Origin: Pomphorhynchus laevis
Taxonomy: Eukaryota; Acanthocephala; Palaeacanthocephala; Echinorhynchida; Pomphorhynchidae
Reading direction: 5' to 3'
Assembly: GCA_012934845.2 (NCBI GenBank)
Contig: WNNJ02001190.1
Location: 124,001 to 188,000, forward strand
Length of the DNA: 64,000 nucleotides
Part shown: in pieces, positions 29,001-44,000 of the stretch
Layout of the letters: each line of letters begins with the position of its first letter
How positions within the stretch are numbered: position 1 is the first letter of the stretch
The notes under the pieces: generated by a model
The model's input: only the letters and a program-made list of their open reading frames with translations
Databases searched by the model: none
What the model was told of the DNA's origin: nothing
Position numbers and translations under genes: made by a program

Positions 29001-32000
29001 TAGAAGTGATTTCGAAACAATCAAGGATAGGAAAATTATTTTTACAAATATTTCGGGTAACAACCCTTCGTCAGTGCAAAACCAAAAAAATATATCACAT
29101 GACCTATAATCATATTACTATAATCATATTTGATACGAAAGAATGCTACCACATTTCTGTTCTCAATTTCAAAATTTGAGTTCAGATTTTTGTATGCCAT
29201 ATTTTTTTTGAGGATAGCATGTGCTTATATTCACAGCAATTAGAATGTTATAAAATACCGGAATTTTTCCATAAAATAAGAAATTTGAAAATTTGATTTT
29301 TTATTAAAAGGATTTAATAATTTACCTTAAATGTGTTATTAATTTGAGCATTCTCAAAAAACAAACATAAGGCCCATAGCACAGGACCTCTCGTACGAAA
29401 TGCTAAATAATAAAGACAAACTAAATTTAAAAACAATTATTCTTTATAAATTGACAAAATTATTATAAATTTTTAATTTTTATTAACAAAATTGATTATT
29501 GTTTCCACTTCACGACATCATTAGTTTTTTCTCTTCTATTTCAGTCCATAATATTCATGAATCAAACCGGATAGATTTAACGAACACTTTTTCAGAATAG
29601 ATTAATCATGATACCATAAAAATGTTACATCGCTTTAGATCGAATGTCACATGCTAGGTTGCGAATAAGCAATTTCATGATTGTATTGATGACCATATGA
29701 TAAATTTGTTATCTTAGCGGCAAGGGTCAAGGTCATTCTCAAAATAAAAAATCAAAGTTACATATTCTCAAAAACATATTCATATTCTTGTCAATATTTC
29801 AGAAGCATATGAAACAAACGACATTGAAGAGATCAAGTTTCTAGGCATTGTTCGTGCTCAATTTGGAGATCCAAACATGAACTATGTTTGGATCGCAGTC
29901 TGACACTTTGATTAGCTTCCTATTTTAAATTTGGCTTTTCACTATAAATGCACAATATTTTAATGCTGTTTAGAAATCGACTCTCTTTTATATACCGATG
30001 GACGATTATTCATTCAAACAAAAATTCCCCCTTATGTTATGGTTATTCTCTGTATTATCAGTGCTGTGCTTATAATTTTTGCTATTGCTATTATAAGTTT
30101 AACACTACGCAAACAGCCAACACCCTTTAGTGAATGTAGTAAGTAATTTAGTTCCTAAATTTTGTTTTTATTTTCACGATGAGTGTTAATCGCATTGCAA
30201 TTTTCCGAATATTGTTCTCTTTATTGCGTGAACACTCTTTATTGCATAGATTATGTCTGTATTATAACTTAGACTTAAGATGTCTAAGTTATTAATATTA
30301 AAAAAATCTATAAATAATAGTTTATTAACATAAACAATAAATTTATATATATATATATTTTAATATTTTTTTTTAAATAAATATTAATATTAATTAATAT
30401 TAATATTAAATAATATTATTTATTAATTAATATTAATAAATTATATAAATAATTAAATTAATATATTTATTATTAAATATTAATATTTATGGAATATCTA
30501 TTTTTCTAGGTTATTTAAAATTAATATCAGGTAACATTAATTAATTGGAAAAAAGATTTTTAAGAAAAACTATAAATTCAGAAAAAGTTTTGTTCTAAAA
30601 CATTTTAAGCAGCCAAATATAAAATATTGTTTCATTGATCATGTTCTAAAATTCTAAATTTAAGGTCTTTACAACAACTATTCGCAAAGATCTTTGTAAA
30701 TATTCAATAATTTGAGAAGTAATAATAACTAATATTTATAATAATAACTTAGTTATTATTAATAATATTAAGTTATTATTTGACTTACTTTGAATGTAAA
30801 TAATTAGATTTACTGAGTGTTAGTATGTGCATGCCCTCTCGAACATCTCCGGGCTCTGAGTCTCTTTGATGAATCACAGGCCTTTTCAAACGACATCCGC
30901 CTTTTAAGGTTAGACATAATGTCGGCGTAGCTTGTGAGACCATGTTTTGATTTTGCAGTAGCTGTTGATTTTAATAAAGATCGAGCGCAATCTCCAAGTC
31001 CACTTGAAGACAATAGGATAAACGGTACGAACAAACCTTTTTCGACTGTTGTTACTCTTTCTTCATATTTCGAAATCTTCCTGTTCTCGTTGAACTCTAA
31101 CAAGGACGAGAGGGCTCGATTTGAAAACGATTGAGCAAAAACGGAAAATACACTGGCATACATATCCGCTCGTATTGTGTGCAGCTGAATCCTGTGCTGT
31201 AGCCAATGGGATCACAGGGGGTGTCGACATCGTTTCTTTATAGCCAAAAAGACCCCAAAAAGGGGTCTTTTGATTACCCAAAACGGCCCAATTGATTTTA
31301 TATTATCGGTAATGCGTTGGTCTATAATTTTCATGATTACATCAACATCCATCGCGGGAGCAGATCTCTTAGCAGTGTCATTAAACCAAGTGGTATCATG
31401 CTTGGTGGACTCAGACGCCTTCAAGTGTCTTTTCTCATTTGTCTTATAGGCCGAGCATCTGCTGGACCACGCTGGGTGTGGCATACCGCAGTTTGAGCAG
31501 CAGGAGGTTGAAGTGCACACGCTGGGTGCTCCGTGTTCGTAGATGAGCAGACCCCACAGCACCTGAATCTGTTGCAGCTAGAATTCCAGTCCATAGCAGT
31601 GGTACTGGTTACCGTGAGGATAGTTAGGTTGTCTTTTGAAATTAGCTTGAAATTTAAGTTGCACTCCATAAAGGGGATGTAACCGAATTTAAAAAAGATT
31701 TCTGCATTCTGGTCGGTTATCTGAGCGAATAAAATAGGAAGGAAACTGTTCCCTTTCCCTTTTAGGAATCGTATATTAGGCAGGTTATACTGTTTTTCCA
31801 GCTCTTTTAAATTTTCATATTTGAGATGGCACAGTATATTTGTTAGCTCCACTGTAGCCTGAATAGGCTTATAGATAAGAGCTCTTATGTTTAATGTTTA
31901 ATGTTTTTGTTGGCTATGTCGGAAGTTGAAAAATAGATACGGTTGGTTGTTCCTCCTGTTCTCGCTGAATTTAACAATATCCTTCCTATTAGCTTGATAA

Positions 32001-35000
32001 TTCGATATGAAGTTTCTTATGAATATGTTGAAGTACTGGCTAGTTGACAAGGGTTTTGGTGAACTTATAATCAAATATTTGATTTTCGGAATTGGAGAAA
32101 GCTCCTCCTGAGTTTTTTCAATGTCGAATTTAGAAACTCTACTTACATTGTTGGAGATTCTATCGGAAATTGCCGAACTTACCGCCTTTTCGGTGGATGT
32201 TTTTGATTGAAATTGCTAGCAAATGGCAGTTAATTGATTCCCTTGATGGCTCCGCACTTGTTAAATTCCACAACATTTTTCACTAAGTTTTAAATAATAC
32301 AAGTAACGCATTGATCGAATCGAGCAGTATAAATCCAAAAGATTTTCAGAAAAAAATGTTGAGTTTGCACAGTGACGGACGATCACAGAATCCTGTTGTT
32401 TCAACGAAAATGGTCAATACTGCTATGGAAATTTCGTCAATTCAAGACAACAAGGTTAGTGGATCTTCTTATATTGATGAGAATTTTGGGGAATTACTTC
32501 CCTCGATCCCCAAGATTCCAAATTTGGGGATAATCATTTTAAAAATCCTTTAGAAAGACATGCACTATACAACAAATTTCTAAGAGAGTTTGCACACAGT
32601 ATGAAAAACCGTGTAGTCTACAACTCAGTTAGATATTTTGACACCAGCATAAAAATTTCCTTCGCTACCCAGGACCTCCTGGAGAGCTTTGAGAGGTACT
32701 TAGACGCTAACTTCTGCGACATTGCTGAATTTGAGAGGATACCTATTATGGCCTGCCTAAAAATAAGTACTCTTCCTACACATATGGAGGAAGAAGACAT
32801 CCATCTCATTAGTAAGACTTACAAGATAAAAAACGTAGTCTCCTGTTGGGGAGGAACGGTCTACCAATTAATGTTGGATTCTGCTCCGCCGTCATAGGGC
32901 AGGCTGAACTCTTGGAAAAATCCCCCTGCAACCCCTTTATGGGCTTTAACCTCAAATTTAGAGTGGTTGGCAAGGATGAATACACCTACCCGCACTGTAG
33001 CAGGTGTCATAAATGGGGGCACTGGACCTCCAGCTGCAGTGCAGTCCAGCGCTGTGGGAAATGTGGTAATGAAGATTGCCCCTCCGCCGAGTCCTCGCTT
33101 CCATGCACAAATAATCTGGCCTGCTCCAACTGCGGAGGAGCGCATCCCGCGTGGAGTAGGAAATGCGAGCATTTTAAGAAATATCATTTACTATTCATCA
33201 AACCCTCCAAGCCGTCTAAGCCGGCACCTGATTCTTTTTCTCAGGCAGCAACCAGGATGTCGACAGCGAGCTGTTATCGATTATGGATCAGCGTTTGGTT
33301 TGGTTTCAAAGAGAGGTCCAAGCGTTGATAGCGGTCTCTATATCAAATCTATTCGTGAATCCAGAACTTCCTGTTTCTTCACTCCAGACCTCGAACAAAA
33401 GGGGGCCTCTGCTCACGCCGTCTCCCAATCAAGATTGGAAAGTTGATCAGGCAGAAACAATGGGGAAATGATGATACTGCCCAGGGGCAAGTGCTAACCC
33501 CAGATGGAGCTAGCGGTAGGAAGGGAAACCTTCCTGCTACTAGATCTGTCTAGGCTGGCAATTCCCCCATCCAACTAATCCATCACAATGCAGAGTACTC
33601 GTGAGCCTTTTTAATGAATATCTTTCAGTGGAACTCGGGAGGTGCTTCTGCCCTTAGACTTCTATCTGGTAGAGATGCAGATGTTATAGTCCTTCAGGAG
33701 ACGCGGTCTATCCGTCTCCCCCAGGACATTACTCGATTTATTCCAAAGCATATCTGTTCCCACTATACTCCGTACATAACCCCACCTCACTCCTCTTCAT
33801 CTCAAGGACTCTTGACCTTAGTTAAGTGCTCCTTAAGGTCCTCCCTCTTGCTAAGCTACTCATGTCCAGCCCTGTCTTGCTTGGTAGTTTCACTTAGTAA
33901 GAACGGTAAACGCTTCAGTCTAGCCAATGTCTATATTCGTCCAGGGGAGATTCACAAGAACCGTAACCTTCTGGATGGTATTATTGACAGCGGTTATGAC
34001 ATGATACTGAGGGACGTCAACGACAGAACTGGTCGTTGGATCAATGCAGCACTTCGCAGAGCTAGGAACGATTACTTTATTCACAAACCACCTGCCCCCA
34101 CCTTTCATTGCACATCAACAAATTCTATCCTTGGCATTTTACTGCTTCACTCGAGGTGGTTGTTAAAACCCTTCTGCACGAAGCAGTCGCGCCAGCAATT
34201 GTCCACCTCTCATGACCTAATTCGTTGGAGGATTGAGGAAGATATGTTGCTTCAAAGGAGGTTTCACTTTGATCCAATCAGAGTGGCCTTCTTTCAAGCG
34301 GCTCTCTAACTCTTTCCCCGAATAGGAAATGAGAGTCTGACCAAATTTAATACCTACCTCTTTTCGCAAGCTACCGCGATTCTATCGACTACCTATAAAG
34401 GTCGTATATACAATCCCACCCCGACGAAACTCAAGGTCCTAGCGAAATTGCTTTACCTCCCCAATCTCTCTGTTTCCGCCAGACCGGCTCTCTCGAATGA
34501 ATACTGGAGCACTAGATATAGGTTCCAGCTGAGTAGGGATAGGACGAGTATTGCTCGCCTTAATCCTTCTCAGTCTTCCTTTTGGAAGATTTTCAAGAAG
34601 GAGAAGTTTGTTTGCTGGAAAGATAGAGCATTTGGTTGGTTAATGAATGTAGGCCTTTATAAAGTTTAGGAGGAGTCACTAGCCCTACACAACTATGGAG
34701 CCACTCAATCACCTCAACCAATCCCGCCTTGGTGTAACTTCAGGAGTAGGGATCTATCTGTTACGGATATCCTTAACTCACGGGGTCCACTCCTGGGCAC
34801 CTCCAAATCCGTCGCTTCACTTTATTCTCGGGTCTGTCAGCTTTTGACAGCTGATCAGAGGAGAGAGGTGGAAGTCACAATGCTTTTAGCCTCCTTATCC
34901 GATGTAGCAGGCATCAATATTAGTAAGCGTGTTTTTATTCCTAAGAAAAAATCCTGATCATGCCCTAAAGATCTGCGACCCATTTCGATTCAAAATGCCC

Positions 35001-38000
35001 TCGTGTCGATTTACGAAAAAGCGCTTGCGCGTAAAATCCGCGACTACTTGAGTAGGCGTAATTTGATCCCTCCTGGTTTTCATGGGTTCGTTAAAGGTCG
35101 CTCGGTCCATTCAGCAGTAGGTGAAGTGGAACAGTTTTGTCGGGAGAATAGCTATCGTTTAGTTGTGGCTGTTTTCCTCGACTTTTCTGCTGCATTTGAC
35201 CGTATCTCCATTTCCTTTGTGATCTCTTCTCTCAGGTCCCTCGGATTGCCTGCGAAAATTGTAAACATGGTGGAGATTCTGCTGTACACCAAGCGATTTT
35301 ACTAAGAAGACGACCCTGATACGCGTCAGTTCTACCCTATTACGGATGTGCCTCAAGGTTCCCCACTTTCTGTTATCTTATATCTTGCTGCCTCTATTGA
35401 ACTCTTTAAAATATTTAAACGCGAACAACGTCTAGTGGTAAATGTTGATGATACCACAGCCCTGTTTTCTGGACGCAGGTGCAAAGACATAGTCTCGGAC
35501 ATCAGCCGTTTCTTTTTAAGATTAAAAGACCAGTCACCCTAGTCCAATCTTATTTTAAACTCCGCCAAATCGCAGGTGGTTGTCTTTCATGGCGCCCCTG
35601 CAACAAAGCAAAAGCTCAAGAGATTAGCACTCTCTGCCCTCTCTTCCATTTTGATTAATCAACCACTCCCTGTCTTCACCAGTCGAGTAAAATACCTGGG
35701 GTTCACCGTTACGGTGAACTGGTCGGCGAAAGCTGACCTGGATAGACTTAAACGTATCCTGAAGAAAGCTAGATGGGCTCTGAAACGGGCCCAGCATCTG
35801 TCATTGAAAGAAAAAACTCAGGTGCGCCTTTGGGGCACCTGGGCTATTTTGCGATTTGTCTTCTTTTCGAGAAAACGTCCCCCAGAGCAAAGGCTAAGGT
35901 TTCTTAAGCTCCTCGTCTCTCGTTCACCCAGCATAGTCCATGCCGACTGGACTCTTCGGGGGGAAGGGTGAAAGATCCAGGGTGGTTTAGTCGGAAGTCG
36001 GCGTGTTGGATCGGTTGGGGGGGGGCTCAGATCCCCTTGGATTTGAGGCCGTAAGTGCAGTGAAGACAAAGAAGAAGATGCAAAGAAGATATTGTCTAAA
36101 CTCGGATTGCGTCTTATACTATTTTATTTTGTTTTTTTTTGACGTTTTTCTGTGTTAGTTAACAAAGTCTTTATTTATTTATCTATAAACGATTTTCAAA
36201 CTATCTAGTTTCAGGCAAGTCATGAGTAAAAATGGCTTTAATATTCCGACAGCATGATGTTTCTCCCTGTGTACCATGCGGAGGTTCTTGCTAATTCCGC
36301 CTTCAACCCCATTTCTAGGGTACAATATAAAGTTCACAATACTCGATGCCGACGACATCACCTACCCCCATTGCAATGTGTGCCATCAGTGAAGGCACTG
36401 GGGCTCTAATTGCTCTCGCAAAAAACGTGTGGAGTCTGCAGTCACGACTTCTGCGATGGCCAAATTATGAGGGTAAAATGTGGAGCTCAACTCCTCAGCT
36501 CTAATTGTGGTAGTGACATCCAGCGTGGTCCCGTAAATGCTCTTTCTTTAAGAAATACAGGAACAGGTTTGCTCGTACAGCTCAGGCCAAGCAAGATTAT
36601 GCAAGCTTTTCTACAGCGGCCTCACGCATGTCCGATAAGGACATACTCTACATTATAGATTCCAACAAGAAATCAGTCATAAAACAAATGGTAGGGATAG
36701 TGGCCGGTATTGCGGCGGCATTATATTCCTCTCCAGCCGTTCCAGTACAACAAGCCGTGCTTGAGTCCAAAAAGAGTGGGATTCGGCACATGCCGTACCC
36801 CCTATAAAGATTGGCAAGCCTTAATAGGATAAGGTCACGAACGCCTCACCAGAAAATGAAGATAATGCCCGTGAGCAAGTACCCACTTCGGATAGCGTTA
36901 GTGGTAAATGGGGGAACCCTTCTGCCTCTAGCTGTGTCTAGGGTGGCGGCAATCTCATACAGCTGACTTAACACAATGCAGAGTATCCGTGAACCTTTTT
37001 CACTTAATATCCTCCAGTGGAATTCAGAAGAACCTTCTGCCCTTAGGCTTCTATCTGGTGGAGATGCAGATGTTATAGTTCTTAGGAGACGCGGTCTATC
37101 CGACTCCCCAAGGACATTACTCGATTCATCCCTAAGCACATTTGTTCCCACTATACTCCGTACATGACCCCGCCTCACTCATCTTCATCTAAAGGATTCT
37201 TGACCTTAGTTAAATGCTTCTAGTTTAATGCTCTTTTGAGAGCACGAAGCTCTCAAATTTGCGAGCTTCGTGCTCACGAGGCACTTTTCCTTGTAAAAAA
37301 CTGTCTTTACATGCCACGACTGCTTTATAAGTTCCGTACAACTCCTTGCTTCAACATGTACGCGGAACTCTATAAGCTCGATGGTGTACTAGACAAATAT
37401 TTATTCCACATCACAAATTGCGCGATAACGAACGATTTTTGGCGTCAAGCTTCATTGTTCGTGCCGTTTGGAGGTTTGGGGATCCGCAGTTCAGCGGGCA
37501 TTGCTCTTCCGGCTTTTTTATCGTCTGTAGTGGGAACGAAAGACTGTGTCAACATTCTTTTGAATAACACTACACATTGCCCACATTTTGACGCTGGCTA
37601 CTCAACTTGGTTGGCTAAGACGGGTCTCAGTGAGGCACCGTCTAATAGCTATAAAAATCCGCATGGGACACCCCTCGTTAAACGAGCTCATGAATCTTTA
37701 ATTAAAGGCTCGGAAAACGAGGCATCTCGCTTGCGAATTATGCCGGTCTTCACAAGTGAGTATGGTGCTTGGCTAAACGCAGTCCCGATTGGTGCCCTGG
37801 GAACTTTTCTCGATGACGAGGTTGTGAGATTGATAAATTCCCTAAGACTAGGCCTTCCTACATGTACTCCACCCATATGTCATTGTGGAGCGTCTGTTGA
37901 CGAGTTAGGACGACACGGATTAGCATGCAGAATTTCGAAAGGCAGATTACCCATACATGCGGAAATAAATTCAGTGATAAGCAGAGTCCTCAACACCGTC

Positions 38001-41000
38001 AACGCCCCAAACATTCTAGAGCCATTCAATGTATGCAGATCGGACGGTCAACGTCCTGATAAAGTCACAATTTTCCCTTGGCGCGAAGGGAAATGTTTGA
38101 TGTAAGACGCCACCTGCTTGGACACCCTCGCAGCCAGCAATGTTAGGAATGCAGCCAGAGGAGCGGGCAAAGCAGCTTCATATGCCGAAGAGCGGAAACG
38201 GCTGAAATATGCCGACTTGACCATGTCCCATATATATTTTGCCCTTTTGGAGTAGAGACTTATGGATCACTGGGTTCTTCCGCATTGGCTCTTGTTAAGG
38301 AGATAGGAAAAAGATTAAAGCACGTTACCGGGGATTCACGTGCTACTTCATACTCCTCCAAAACTTAGCATCGCCATCCAACGTGTATATGCTATCAGCA
38401 TTCTGGCGACGTCTCCAAAGGGCAACAACATGCTAGGCTGGTGGTAGCAGCCAGCATTCCTAAAAGAATGACATTTCTCTACGAAAAGACAAACGTTCTC
38501 TTGTATTTATCTTTTTTTGTAAAAATATTATATGGTATTTATGAATGTTCATTTATGACTATTCATTCATTGACTATTCATTTATATTTAAAGATTGAGA
38601 TATAAATGAATATATATATCTGTATTTTATGTTTATATTATATTTATGTTTATTATATTATGTATTCTAAATTTGACTATAGTCAAATTTGCAAGATCAC
38701 ATAAGGTGATTTTATATATATTACAGATATATATTGTCCAATGATAGAATTTATTGTCAAATGATACGTTTGATGTACTCTTAAATTGTTCAGGGCATTT
38801 AAACATCGAGAGGAATAGAAAAAGAAAATTATTGTTACAAATTTTCGACTATTGCAATAGTCCTTTTCAACTGTTATGTTTAGACATAAGAAAAAATGAT
38901 GTATTTATACAATAACTCGGAAGAAACCAGCTATAAAAACTTTACCGATGTTGTAGGGATAACTAACTTTCAATTGTCCCTATTACCATTCATCGTATTA
39001 GAATAAGTATGAATATGCATACTTTCTCCTATCAGGCATCTGGATAAGATGTCTTCATTTTCCAAGACTTTGGAACTGGAAAAATCAGATTTGTGGTTTC
39101 AGCCAATGATTAACTAATGCTGATGAAGTATCCCACTTTTTTAAATTATATTTATATTGCTTAATTCTCGTTATCAAGCCTTGTTTTGTTATCACAAAGT
39201 ATTTGGCTGGACAATTCAGACATGGGATATCATAAGTGACATTAGTCGACTCATATTTAGGTTTGTTCTTAAATTGTCCTGCTAGAATAGCTTTCTTTGA
39301 ATGGTATAAGGAAATATTGGATGGGATGCTGTTTATTAAGTTAGAAGATCCGTCACTATCAAATTCCGCAGGTATGAATCCTTATTTCTCACCTGTGCTT
39401 GTTTTCAAAGAATTTCTATTCATTATATTCTTGAGACAACAGCTAAAAACTTGAGGTATTGCCCATATAGGAAAATCTCCAGATTCTAACATTTCCGAGA
39501 TTCGCTGGAATTGTCTGTCCGTAGCCATTGGTGTCGATCATATATTGACAGTGTCCGATCATAAAGCGCTTTAGCGGCTATAATTTTGTAGTTAGTGTGT
39601 ACATGCGTATTCCAATTTTTTGGCACCAAGGTATATTAGATATACGTCCGTCGTAATGCTATAATTTATTTTATTTATCAACAGGTCTAAGAATAATATA
39701 TCACCGTCAGTATTTTCTCTTATGAAACTCTATTGTATGTCCGGATCTCTGTTATTAAATAATTTGATAATTTCTATTCCAGAATCAACTAGCAATACAC
39801 AAAATGCATCATTAACGTATCTTATCCATTTAGTTAAGTTTGGGATAAAAGTATATACTTCTGCATCCTAATGCGTCATATAGATGTTTGCCAGTATGGA
39901 TTTCAATGGAGAGCCCGTGGTTACTTCGTTGCTCTGTTCACATAGAAGTCATTCAAATAAGAAAATGTTCTTATTAGTACACTATCGACGCTAATAACTC
40001 AGATGCTAGTAGTATTATCGGAAGTAATGGGACATTAGTGAACAATGACTTAACAACCAAAGTCATAAAATAACATGTTTGGTCACTGTATTTCCTTTTC
40101 AAATGCTGGTCCGTCCTTTATATAAGAAGATGCTGGATCTCTATAAAGACACAATAGTATGTTTATTTCCTTAGCTAGTGTGAGACAAAAACATTTGTAT
40201 GAGGCAATTACTGGACGGAATTGAAGAGTGGGTTTATGAGTTTTAGGTAGGAGAGAGAGAAAACTAGATTGAGCTTAAGACGACTTTACCTTGTCATACC
40301 ATAATTTAGAAATCTTTTCGGATTTTAGAAACGCAGACAGTGCTGAGATAAATTTCCATTCTCGTTTGGATGTTTCATTACTCGTCAGCCTTGTAAATTT
40401 ATCAGATGATAACAAATCCTGTCCATGTGCTACGTAATCGGTCGTATCTCATACAACTAACGATCTCCTTTATCAGCCCGACAAATTCGGATTGTTAGAT
40501 CAAAATCTTTTTTTTTCTTTTTTTTTCAGAAAAAAATGTTGTCCACTCAGCACATCCGTGCACTACTATTATATATGCCGTATCTATTAAGGATCCGACG
40601 AGTGCAGCGACAATTCAGCAACAACCTTTGCCTAGTGTTTAAGGATGGTTCGCACAGCAATTCGATCTGGTTAAGAGCGTAAGCCTCAGACAATTAAGCA
40701 AAGTGTCGGAAACGCCTTTATTCACAATGTCACACAGGCAACTGAAACGACCAGTGGGTACTTCATTCTACTGATGAGTGTTGCTGGTACTCATCATTTC
40801 GATGCTGAAGTGATCGTCTAGAAGTGACATGGTGATTGAAAGTCGTGAATCAAAGCCCAGTCTAACAAGCAACACCATTTTGTATATATATAATTGTAGA
40901 TGTCGCAAAATCCAGAGTTTGATTACAAGTAGAGCAGACTTCCTTATCACTCCTAGACGAGTGATTTATATGGTCGAAAGTTTTCTTGAGACAAGCTTGA

Positions 41001-44000
41001 TTATTTGAAGAGTCAACAAGATTTTTCATAATCTAAATTTAGGTCATAAACTTTATGGTTTCAATTAAAATGTTAAACATTTATTTTTCGAATTTTATTT
41101 AAATAAATAAAAAGAAACCTCTATGCCTCCTAACTAATGAACAAAATTTATTTTGTTCAATATAGGTCATGTCCAAAATTAGATAGCAATAAAAATAAAA
41201 CTTTTCTTTGTAACATATTAATATCATTAGTATTGAGATCTGGTTCTAGTATGTTTAAAGTTCTTTGTTTTATCAATATTGTCTACTACGATATTTTTCT
41301 AACAAATGAAAAAATATATATTGTTCAACAATTGTCAACAATCTTCTAAAATATAATATAGACGTCCTTCATTTGAACATATACGTTCAATACGTCATTT
41401 TTCATTTAGCACATTCATACATCACTATGTACAAATTATAAATATATAGATAAGTGAATTTTATAAAGTCTAGAGTGTCTAAATTGATATGCATTTTAAA
41501 GTAAATTGCAAAGTTTATATTTTTGATAAAACATGAAAATATTTTATTCTATTTTGATGCAACAATATGTATACTCTTCATAGCGTGCCATAAATATTGA
41601 ATATTTGCTATAAAATAGCTGATTTAAAAGTTAGCTTTAATTCAATTTTAAACATTTTCTAATTTACCTCAGAAAAGTTTAAAAAATGGGCTGGTTTTTA
41701 AATATACTACAGTCGTGGACTTCTCTCAGTTGTATCAGAGAATGGTAAAAAACATAAACAACTAAAAACAAATCATTTATAAAAAATGTCATAAAATGAC
41801 ATTTTGTTTAAATCGTAAATTGCGTCCGAGTAAGCAGTGCTTTAAAAACAGATTGATGTGGACTTGCAAGTCTTAAATAAGATCTTAACGTAGGATAATT
41901 ATATCTCGATTGAATGCATCTTTACTTTGATATGTGCTGAAATAATTCATCAACTTCTTTACAAACTCTTTTTATGAGGGTTTAATGTATCACATTCTAT
42001 CATCCATTGGGCAGAATAACAGACGTTGTATCAGAATAAGAATTAGAGGTCATCAAGAGGAACTGCTATGCTATCAGGTTTCGGCCCCTAACTCCTCTAC
42101 CCAACATAGCAGCGGGGCCAAATACATGCTAATGATGTATTTCCTCTGATAAAACTATCTAGTATCTTATTCTAATACAAAGTATATTATTTATTATCCA
42201 TCCATAAAAATTTGCCACTTAAGAGTTTAAATTTATTCTTTATATTATTGTGTTGATTTATATATTCTTACTATTTTCTGCTTGATGTTATTTTTATAGT
42301 AACCTAGTTTAAAATATGTATCTATTAAATTATTTTAATGATTTTGAAGAAATCCAATATCATTACATATTGTTGCAATTCTTAAAATTTCATTATTTAA
42401 TGTATTATATTTTATATTATATGGTTATGCATGAATGCTCATGCAAAAATATGTTTCTTGTAAATTTAAATATGTCATCTTTACGATATAAATTAATAGT
42501 AGTTTTAGTTAATGTTAATTTAATGTTCATATCTAGATATACACCTTCTTTATCATTAATATTGGTTTTGTTAAGAATAAGGCTACCTGGATAAGTTGGT
42601 TCGTTTATTGAATAAAAATTATTAGAATTAAATACACATATATCATCAATAGATGATGACATAGACATCAATAGATGTCTATTGATGTTATCAATAGACA
42701 TCTTCACATATATCTAGGATGAATATATGAATGCTGAGAGAAGATTTAAAATTTTTATTTTTGTGATAATAACAACAGCTATCGAAATATATTTATAAGC
42801 TAAACATGATATTACGTTTGAAATATAAAATGTTTTATTGAGGTTATAATATTTACCGTAATGATTATGCAAATAATAAAATTAATAAATTGTTATTATT
42901 CACGCTAATATCTTTAGGTAGCAATACCAAAACATACCGAAGTGACCACAATATCCTAGACTTTATCAACAATGTCGGTGGGTCAGCGTCTTATATAACT
43001 AACAATACCTGGTCAAATGGGAAACAACAGCTTGCACAGTCATGTGGTGTAAGTAATTAATGCCGTATAAATGGTATATTGATCTAATTTATCATTAACA
43101 GATATTGTGCTTTTATTATTAAGCAACGTATCTATTGAACAATTAAAAGCAAACAATTCTTTAAGAATTCAATGTTATCAAACAAACATAATATTTTTAA
43201 TATGAAGTCATGTTTGATATATGTAGTACTTGACTTCGTTAAAGCTAAGCTCATAGGAATTATTGAAAAGTAAATTCGCTGTTAAAAGAAGTGATTGATA
43301 GTTAATTTGCTTTTGACAGTGAATTGACGGTTATAAAACAAATACGATATCAAATGACTTAATGTTTGAAATGCCTATATGTGACTTCAAATATGACATC
43401 AACGTGACGTCATGTTTAACATCATTAAAGCTTCCGATATGGAGGATTAAAGTGTAAGACAAGTATCAAAAGAGAATTCATTGACAGTGAATCTGTTTAT
43501 GACAGTGAATTAATTTTATAAAACAAATGTGATATCAACATGAAGACATGTTCGACTTTAACTACAGCTAGGTAAGATTTTAAGAGTGTACATCCTATCT
43601 TTATTATTTCGTTAATTTTTCTTGAATTTTTCATGAATTTTAAATGACTTCTAAGATGAAAGCCTTCGAAGTTCGTCATAAAAATAAATTGTATTTCTTT
43701 TTATTTTGAGTATTTATACCTTTGAAGCAGCTAATGTTCCGGTTTTGAATTTTTATTCGAATTCAAAATTGATTTACTACTAATGAAAGAATTCGCTAAA
43801 TGTAACCGCATTCGATTGTTACCCTTATTGATAATATCTTATACTCCCTTTTTATATTAGTCGATTATGGTCTAAAAGCAGTTACGTAACTGCTGATATA
43901 GTCGATAACTTAATTATAATAATTTAATGATTTACTCATTATAAATGAGTTATGATTAACGCTTTATATTAACAAGTTCATTGGAATCTCGTAATCACAT

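Noticed and set aside
29803-29900. Candidate receptor exon after ATATTTCAG (EAYETNDIEEIKFLG)
   Set aside because: It runs into a stop and has no good phase-1 donor, and exon 14 already joins exon 15 in phase. It might be an optional exon.
31247-31271. Intrinsic terminator-like hairpin with T run
   Set aside because: Bacterial-type termination does not apply here. The palindrome is symmetric and lies at a LINE junction.
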